A DNA stretch of 64,000 nt. It comes from Ryuthela nishihirai. Lineage: Eukaryota > Arthropoda > Arachnida > Araneae > Heptathelidae. Shown piece by piece: positions 56,203-64,000 of the stretch. The stretch's first letter is position 1. The number at the start of each line of letters is the position of its first letter. The notes under the pieces are model-generated. The model searched no databases, was not told the origin of the DNA, and saw only the letters and a list, made by a program, of their open reading frames with translations. Position numbers and translations under genes: made by a program. The stretch covers positions 372,001-436,000 of the forward strand of contig JAWZYU010000123.1 in NCBI GenBank assembly GCA_038380435.1, given 5' to 3'.

Positions 56203-59200
56203 TTAATCGCTACATCAGAATAAAATTTAATATCAATCGTCGTATGGTGGGGGTGGAGTGGGGGTAAGAAAGACAGAGATATAGATTCGGTAACGCCAAT
56301 CTATAAATTCATTGCGAATACCCCCCCCCCCCCTGAAAAATATATCAAAGCTAATAAGGCTGAAAGTAATTGAATCTGCATTTATAATAATCATTTTTCA
56401 TTCAAATTAATTAGACAGAAAAATTAAGATTTCTAATGTACTTAAATTATCTAATCAAAAAACAAATACAAACGCAACAAAATCCTAATTAATAACAGTT
56501 AACACTTTTCAATTACATTCAAATGACACATGCGGTACTAATGACTTCCTCCAGTCCCCATTGATAAAGAGTTCTGTAAAATTTGTACGCCTACCAACCA
56601 ACATAATACGAAACACTATTTTTCCTAAGGTATAACGGGAAAGAAGTTAATAAGCTTCTGTTTGACTCACAAGGTCACTTCCAGTAACACTATTTTTTCC
56701 GTGTAATGAAATAAAAAATGCTTTTTAGAAAAAGAAAACTAATATTCGCTAGTATCTATTCTAAGTTTTTTCCATATATATATATATTGCTAATATATAT
56801 TTTATAGTTTTTTTAACCTTATGACACCATAAACGAATATTTGTATTAAGCAGTAATTCTTAAAGCTAATTGTTTCGAAAATATCCATTATGAACACTAT
56901 TGAAATGTCGCTAGTAACTTGCTCCAATTAACACTGTGATTGTCAATATTGTTTTTTATATAAACTATTGAAGGCAAACATATGCCACATCGCCATGCGT
57001 ATGTCGAAACGATTGTGTGCGAAATATCTTTTCCATTGTCAGACAGTGTAGAAATATCAAACCTGAATTATCTGTATTGCATGTATTAACATTAAGATAC
57101 AACGTAAATCAGAAAAAAAAATTCTTAAACACTGTACATATATTAAATTCCACCCCCCCCCCTCGCCACAAAAAAGTTTCCATTTAAATTATTTTAACAC
57201 CTATATTTTATGAAACAATACCACAAAAACATATAAAGGACTCTATGATTAAAATGAACTGCAAGCTAGTAATAGCTATATCTGCAAAGTCAGAATCTGC
57301 CACAGTTGAAACGTATCCAGGGCTCAAGTTGCAAGCTTTCACTGAGTTCTAATGCAATCGAGAACACCATCAATAGTAAATGCGGCGATAAATCGGGAAA
57401 GCGACCACAGCGCCACGCTTTCTCAAAGAAACAATTCAACTTACATTCTTACAGCCAACGATCACTTGTAAACTTCACGGGAGAAACCCTAGAAGCGATT
57501 CTAAGTAATTCTCTACTAAATATTTATGTCGGTTGCTCATTTCTGAAATCCAATATATGTAACATATTGTTATAGTTATTTGTTAAATATTTTCAAGAAT
57601 GGAAACAAATATCGTTAGTAGTGTTCGAGTCTTTCAAAAGTTCTACTATTTAACAAATATATAAAATTTAATTTCCCTCATTACAATGAAGCTTTACATA
57701 TTTGGAGGAGTTACACATTTTGAAACAATCTTTGCGTTGAACAAAGAATTACTTTATTCAGTCTAACAACAGGATCATTTCGAGTTGAATGTCACATTAC
57801 AATGATATGTTAAGTCAGCACAATGAGACATGGTTGCAATTGCAACGACTTTTTCATGTGACATCACGTTTATCTTTTGAGCACATTTGATCTGGAAATA
57901 TTTCTGATGGCCTCACAAAGATTTGGCTTTGTTCTGAGAAATAAAACAAATGATATCGATCACTAGTGTAATAAATTACGTTAAATAAAAGCGTTCCATT
58001 ATGCTGCCTAAATTTAAAAATATCCTATAAAGCGTCTGTTAATCCTTAATTAGGCTAAATATTGGAAAAATAACAGTAAATTTCGCATGGCGGGATAATC
58101 ATAATTCTTAGTACCTTCCGAGGAACTATGACTGTAGGATATTCCTTGGAAAATTATTTAAAGCTTTATCTTTTACTGTTACCTAGACTCAAAAGAATTC
58201 CCATTTAAATGGGTTTGTCTTCATTCTTTACTTTTCTTCTCGTTCACCGATCTTGTTACAATTACAAAAATTATTTCCTCTAATTTAGTACGAATTTATT
58301 ATATAACTATACAAATGAAGTTGGGAATGAAAAGTGCTGGTAACAGAGTATTAAAATCGAAACAGGGAAATTTACTACTTTTGCCTTGAAAAAACAGTTT
58401 TTTTCCTTAAACTGTATCATAACATATTCTAAGGAATACAACTAGAAAGTTGACAAGGAGTTGTATAATTTGATATTTATTAAAATCATTAGATTTTACA
58501 AAAAATAAAAAAATATATTTCGCCATTTTTATTATTATCTCGTATCCAAAAAATGAGTTGCTGTTTGCATTTTATTTTTTTTTTCTGTCTGTAGATATTG
58601 AAATTTTTTGGTTTTAACAGATAAATGAAATATCCTTTTTTGTTCCATAGGTATCAAAATTATTACGATTAATCTTTTTTTTAAGGAAAATGAAACCATC
58701 TTTCAAAGAGACAAATTAAAAATTACTTTTTGGGTCAGATAGGCAGAAATACAAAATTATTCTTCACATTATTTTAATTATCCATTAGTTCACATAAGAA
58801 AGAGTTTACGTTGTGTGAAAATAACGAATTTCATTCTATTTGAAAACGAGTATTCTGCATTCGCCAAAGGCGATATTATATTCTATCAGCATTTGTAAGT
58901 GATCACACGGACATTTCTTCTTAAAATGGTAGTTAATATTGGTTAAAATATATATAAATTAAGTTGAAAAATATTTATTCTGTATTTTATTGTTTACTTT
59001 TATCGTGACATTTTTCGGCTATGGAGCAATGAAACGCCATCAGCAGCCTTAATATTTTAGGCTGCCTTTCCGTCTCCTTCCATAATATACTTAGCTAGAG
59101 TACGAAAATGTCTTAATGGTGATTATGCTTGAGTTGATATTGGCCTATGTTGCACATTGATGTGGGCCTATGTTGGCGATATTGTATCCTGGAGTGATTA

Positions 59201-59489
59201 TACAGTAATTGTATGGTCACAAGTAGTGATTCCATTGTATTATGTTGTACAGTTGCAAGTAGTAAATAAAATGATATATGTTTATTCTAGAAACCATTGC
59301 GTGGCCACTCTATATGGAATATTTCTTTTGTGCACTTTCAATGTGAAAGTACGAACAGAGCAAAATTAGAACAAATATGCAAAATTAACTAGTGGTACTT
59401 TATTAACAGTCAAAAACGTTGAAAACAAAACGGAATTCCCTTACATGATATTTCTCCCTATTGTTGCACCCAAATATAAAATTCGGAGT
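56203..59489. other. Unannotated AT-rich region
   Basis: About 3.3 kb with no recognised element. Poly-C runs lie at 56322-56334 and 57152-57163. The frame at 57306-57575 (+) has no motif. Confidence 0.4.
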
Positions 59490-60640
59490 GAGCACAACAA
59501 GAGCTCTTTCGTTAACCATTTCAGTGTGTCTAGATGAAAGGAAAAAGACTCCATTGCAATTCGCTCTCTTGGTAGTAAGTATCTCTTGAAGGTGACCAAA
59601 ACCAGAAGGTACATACCTCTCTCCGACTGCTCAATTCGTCTTTTGTTTAGGATCTGATTTTTTTTTCTCTTGCGCTGAGTGAGATAGTTATATTTTGCTC
59701 ACATGTAGGACTCATTCGCTTCCGCTGTTTTGTTCTTTTCGTCGTTCGCCTCCCCTGAGTTAGAGATCATTTCCAAAAAGAGAAGAGGCGAATCATCGCA
59801 ATCTGATGCCCGCTGTCCAGTCGCCACAGCAACTCCAAACTGGACAAAGGTTGGACACCGCGTCCTCTCTAGGTGTTCCCCCTTACTCTGTCGAATGGTC
59901 CATCAAAGAAAAAGAGACCTCCCGCTTTTCGTGTGTGCGCTGTGCGTCCTTCGTTCCTCAGAAACAATAACGTGCAGCTATCTCATTTGCTCGTACAGAG
60001 TCCCGAGTGGATTCCGACAAACGTCAAGTGACCTAGGACTTAGAGCTTACCTCTGGGGATAAGTACGACTCGTATTTGACTCCCCGTTCCTGAAATAATT
60101 GATGATACAAGACTGACAGACGGAATTGGCTGTGTAAGCTACATCAATGATTGGAGTGTGAACGCAGGGGTCGTATTAGGACTCTACACCGCTCTTGTAC
60201 TTAGGAGAATGAGGTAAAGGCATTTTGCCAATTTTTGTTCCCATTTTTTCCTGAGTATATTTTGAAAGTTTATTGCCAAATCTGGCCTAAGCTGATGTGG
60301 GAAACATTTTTTTCCTCGCCACTGAGGTCATCACTGCCCATATCACTGCCCACTCTAGTAATATTTGAGAAAATTCAGATTAAATACATGTATTTACATG
60401 GAAATCTTCGTATTGTGATGTGTCCCATACATGTGTTTTCTGGTTAAACTTCGAGAGACGGTAGATGACAAGGTTCCCCACTCTAGAAGTATCAATTTTG
60501 GAAGAAATGTTATTGCATTAAAGGCCAACGTTTTGGCGGAATGCTGAGTGCGGCCCCTATAGTTCACACAATGACATTTTCCCCCTTTCCTCCTTTTGTA
60601 TTGTTTTTCCCTGACGTCCTATCAACCGATTTGGGAATGA
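59490..60640. repeat. Unclassified repeat 'R', longest copy
   Basis: The most complete copy, about 1.15 kb. Its 5' part matches 27630-28205, its middle and 3' parts match 29885-30790, and its end matches 23495-23725. Conserved blocks include CTTTTGTTTAGGATCTGA, CTTTTCGTGTGTGCGCTG and TGTGTTTTCTGGTTAAAC. There are no TIRs, poly-A tail or conserved frame. The class is unknown; it could be an LTR or a degenerate LINE/SINE. Confidence 0.75.
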
Positions 60641-61634
60641 CACAAATAATAAAAAAAGTGTGATTTATATATAAAGTTCGTAAAAAATATAATATGAGCA
60701 TAATATAAATTTACTTAGAGGCAGGTGAGTATCTGATGGATTGATTTTGGAACTCCACACGCCCTTAGTCAAAATTTTAGATATGTTTGTAAAAAAGAAC
60801 CCTAATTAGTTTCAAACGTGGCCAAATTTAAAGTGTCACACCCACATTTGTACAGCTCATCGTCGCCTGGTAACTGCGAACCTTACCCATTTTAAATTTT
60901 TTGTCACGCCACTCCTTATATTTATCACTGCTCTGAGTAACTGAAATGAGCTGTTTTAACATACTGATAAAATTATCCCTATTTCTCAAAATGGCACCTA
61001 CCTTTTAAACTATACTACATATGTTGATTTGACACTACTTTAGTTTGCACTATTTGCATATGTATCGAAAGCCACACTTCTGAAGTGGAACTCTGCGCGC
61101 TGAAAGTGCTCAATAATATTCCCTCATATAGAATCTGTGAAAAATGATCTTCACACGATAACATGAAAGTTAACGCCGAAATTAAATTTAGCTTAAAACA
61201 TGTTTACAGGAAAATCACTGTTAATGTAGAGGGGACATATTGTGATTAAAGAATTGGTGATTCATGGTGAAATTGATTTCGATTTATTTATAAAAGACAT
61301 CGAAACAGAATAAATCTGAAAAGATCTAATTTGCTTATATATCTTACACAGAATTTATTCCATTATCAACTCCCTATATCTCAACTGGCAAAGCAAAGAT
61401 AGCTTGAAGGTAAGGTATCAATGCTAAGAAAGGATCCCAAATGAAAATCCCGTACAGTGAGATGTTTGATTCACCGTTACTCATACAAATTCAATTTCGC
61501 CAAAATCTTCGATTGCAAATTGTATCAGCGAATAAATATAACCAGATTGTTCTAAAGCATGAAGTCAAACTCGTCAACATTTGCAGGTGGCTTTGTTTTA
61601 AATATCAGTATCCTAGGACGGCACTATATTTTAA
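60641..61634. other. Unannotated
   Basis: AT-rich; nothing recognised. Confidence 0.4.
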
Positions 61635-62010
61635 GGCGAGGCTTGGCTCAATCGATAGCGTGCCAGGCTCGAACCCTACAGTATCCAAGTTCTAGTCAAA
61701 CTGTGCGAGAATAGAAATTTATCCCTGCAACCCCCCAACCCAATATATACAGACCCTGCACAAGTTTACAAAGAGAACGCCATCAAGCTTGGAAAAGAAA
61801 AATAGACATCTCGGTTGATACGTTATGACGTGTCTTGATGCGCCTAAACACCTTATCCTGCATTTTAAAGGACACACTGAATGGCCTTGACCAGAGGATT
61901 CCATTTGTCCTCTGGTCAACAGCTGTTCAGCGAATCCCTTTCTATAACCTCCTTTCAGCCCTTATGACCTGGTCACTTAAACCGTTGAGTGCCAAACAGT
62001 GCTGCTGAAA
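61635..62010 (+). repeat. SINE-A copy, degenerate but full length
   Basis: Plus-oriented. The A-box region GCTTGGCTCAATCGATAGCG and B-box region GGCTCGAACCCTACAG form the tRNA-like head. Body blocks CTGAATGGCCTTGACCAGAG and ATGACCTGGTCACTTAAACC match other copies, and the end is AAACAGTGCTGCTGAAAAGG. Confidence 0.82.
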
Positions 62011-62058
62011 AGGAAGGAAAATTGTTCATGTTTGTGTAACATACACTATTATTTAGAC

Positions 62059-62522
62059 CAGTGATTCTCACTCTTTTATGCTTCACGTACCTGCTGGAAA
62101 TGTGTATGTAACTGGCGTACCCCTTGTGTAGATGGATAAAACTATTGTTATAGTATAACAGTGGGAATAAAAAACATATATATCAGTGGTTCTCAACCTT
62201 ATATGCTTTACGTACCCCCTGGAAACGTACATGTTACTGGCGTACCCCTTGTATAGATAGATAAAATTATAGTTATAGTATAACAATGGGAATGAAATAA
62301 AACATATACCAGTGGTTCTCAAACTTTTATGCTTCACGTACCCCCTGGAAATGTGTATGTAACTGGCGTACCCCTTGTATAGATAGATAAAACTATTGTT
62401 ATAGTATAACAATGGGAATGAAATAAAACACACAGACATATATATAACATATATTTGCGACTTTTGAGCTCTCGCAGCGTAACCCAAAAACTTTACCCCG
62501 TACCCAACATTGAGAACCCCTA
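62059..62522. mobile_element. hAT-like MITE with triplicated left end
   Basis: The element begins CAGTGATTCTCA and ends TGAGAACCCCTA (inverse TAGGGGTTCTCA). The flanks ATTTAGAC (62051-62058) and AATTAGAC (62523-62530) fit an 8 bp duplication with one mismatch. The left terminal module, CAGTGGTTCTCAAACTTTTA with CACGTACCCCCTGG and TAACTGGCGTACCCCTTGT, occurs three times, starting at 62059, 62184 and 62310. There is no transposase; a 134-codon minus-strand frame here is only the repeat read through. Confidence 0.85.
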
Positions 62523-62530
62523 AATTAGAC

Positions 62531-63269
62531 TATAAAATATAGTCGTACAGATAGGAGACCTCTGAACAATAAGTCTATGATAGTCACTATTTAGAAAGTC
62601 ACTATATTGAATCCAAAATATTTATTCATGTTGTGAATAAATATTGTGGCTCATAGGGTTGTCAGGATGAGACAATATTGTTACCTTCTAATTATTTAAT
62701 TCCTTTACGTTCTTAAAGACACGTTTCGAAAACGTGCAGGGCGAAATTTATTATTGCCGAAAACGAAATATTTCATACAGATGTAAACCTTTTTAAAGCA
62801 GAGCCGTCCAACCCAAACTTATCGAAGATTCATTGTCACTCTATTCTTAAAGAGCAGCAAACAATATTCTGTACCTGAAACAGAAAAAACACAGTTCTAA
62901 TGAGCAATAAAAAGGAATAAAAAAAACTATGTTTTTAGCAAATCAAATATCTTGGTTAAAAAACAAAAATATGCGTTTTTAATGATTACTTTGAATTGGA
63001 AAAATAATTTACTTATTCACGTAAAAATATTTGGTCAATAATTGAAAGAACTGAGCGAGATTTTGTAAATTACTTGTTTTATGAGACGCTGTTTCAATAA
63101 TGGACCGGTATAAATAAGCGCAATAGCCCTTTTTTTTTTTAATTGTTTCGTGGCTTCCACTGGTAACCACGGACCTAGAGTTCCACCAACGCAGGAGAAA
63201 AACTTCGTGGATTAAACGAAAACAATTTCTTTAAATAAATTTATTTGTTTCCGTAGTGGTAGTTGGGTC
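62531..63269. other. Unannotated
   Basis: AT-rich; nothing recognised. Confidence 0.4.
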
Positions 63270-63428
63270 TACGACAATTCCTGTGGATAGTAACTGATGA
63301 CGACAATTCTGTAGATGAGAATTCGGGGGAAAAGTCAATTCGGTGGATGAGAATTCGAGGGATAAGACAATTCGGTGGATAAGAATTTGAAGTCTACGAC
63401 AATTCTGTGAATACGACAATTCAGTGGA
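63270..63428. repeat. Degenerate tandem array, about 22-25 bp unit
   Basis: Repeated ACGACAATTCTGTAGATGAG / GACAATTCGGTGGATAAGAA motifs, about seven imperfect units. Confidence 0.8.
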
Positions 63429-63463
63429 AATAGAAAAACATTTAGAAATAATCTTAAATTAAA

Positions 63464-63655
63464 AAAAATAAATAAATACCCCTGAAGCAGTTGCTTGCCA
63501 CAGAGGTCTTACAGGAGCCTGTCAATTTATAATGCCACAGTAGTAGGTCTGAGAGGACCTCAGTAGAAAACAACACGAACATCCATGCGTTACCCTGAGC
63601 TCGAACCCAGGTCCCTTAGATCACTGCCAAGCGCGCTAACCACTCGACCACGGGA
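63464..63655 (-). repeat. SINE-B copy
   Basis: A minus-oriented partner of 7305-7520. The head on the complementary strand reads TGGTCGAGTGGTTAGCGCGC with B box GGTTCGAGCTCAGG, and the 3' end is AATAAATAAATACCCC on the plus strand. Confidence 0.85.
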
Positions 63656-64000
63656 TGGCGCTTTTTTTTACCTACTAAACCTAATTAAAATACACTTTCG
63701 ATTAGTGAAAAAAACTAATCCTTCTCGGAAGTCTCTGAAATCCGGCACTACGTAAAACGAAATTATTTATAACTCAACGTAATCGATAATTGTATTTGTT
63801 CTCTCTAGTCCGACCTACAATAAAAGGTATACATCTGTTCTCTATATTCCGATATTCCATTACAACGTAATTTTTTAAAGTTTGTTTCTTCTAAATGAAG
63901 CAGTTAGAAGCCGAAAAAATACTATACAATTTGCAGACTTCAAATATGCTCCTTAATAAGATCCTCAATAAAACAAAATTTCTCTAATGTTTTTTTTTCT
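63656..64000. other. Unannotated window end
   Basis: Nothing recognised. Confidence 0.4.

Noticed and set aside
62083..62487. 134-codon repetitive frame on the minus strand
   Set aside because: It is the triplicated hAT-like terminal module read through; the period of about 125 bp is non-coding in origin.

Overview
This is a 64 kb piece of an AT-rich eukaryotic genome in which I can recognise no host protein-coding gene. Everything identifiable is transposable-element DNA. The mix is RTE-clade LINEs of the 'craniofacial development protein 2-like' type, pogo/Tigger, Tc1/mariner, hAT/ZBED and Ginger/KRBA2-like DNA transposons, a Polinton-type polymerase relic, Ty3/Gypsy LTR elements and several tRNA-derived SINE families. 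It points to an arthropod, and the SINE heads make me favour an arachnid such as a spider. That is inference; no host gene is available to confirm it.

Layout. 0-6 kb: a ZBED5-like hAT transposase relic (minus), the endonuclease end of an R2/NeSL-type LINE, a hAT terminus, then unannotated AT-rich DNA. 6-10 kb: a tandem array built from inverted RTE sequence, an RTE fragment cut by a SINE, and a decayed RTE copy that carries a second SINE family. 10-14 kb: mariner and Tc1 relics and a SINE inserted inside an older SINE of the same family. 17-21 kb: a 501 bp hAT MITE with a perfect 8 bp target duplication, a large hairpin, and a near-complete Tigger with TIRs and TA duplications. 23-31 kb: copies of an unclassified roughly 1 kb repeat, a Gypsy pol relic interrupted by a SINE with an 11 bp duplication, and a Ginger/KRBA2-like element with roughly 160 bp TIRs and an intact 188-codon reading frame.

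31-38 kb: a 30 bp minisatellite lying between 100 bp direct repeats; the best-preserved RTE, with endonuclease, RT and C-terminal segments separated by a single one-base deletion and ending in (GAT)n; and a 757 bp pogo-like non-autonomous element. 38-50 kb: mostly unannotated, with a locally duplicated repeat block (40.9-43.3 kb) and a Tc1 relic. 50-56.2 kb: a Polinton-type DNA polymerase B relic with an N-terminal C2H2 zinc-finger segment, split by a 4.04 kb LTR retrotransposon with TG...CA LTRs, a 5 bp duplication, a tRNA-Ser-like primer-binding site and a polypurine tract, but no reverse transcriptase. 56-64 kb: another copy of the unclassified repeat, SINEs, and a hAT-like MITE whose left end is present three times in tandem.

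The genes do not form a pathway. The biology here is layered insertion, decay and local amplification of mobile DNA. The best-supported structural results are the LTR insertion into the zinc-finger/polymerase frame, the SINE-in-SINE insertion, the inverted-RTE array and the triplicated hAT end. I found no convincing new functional system.
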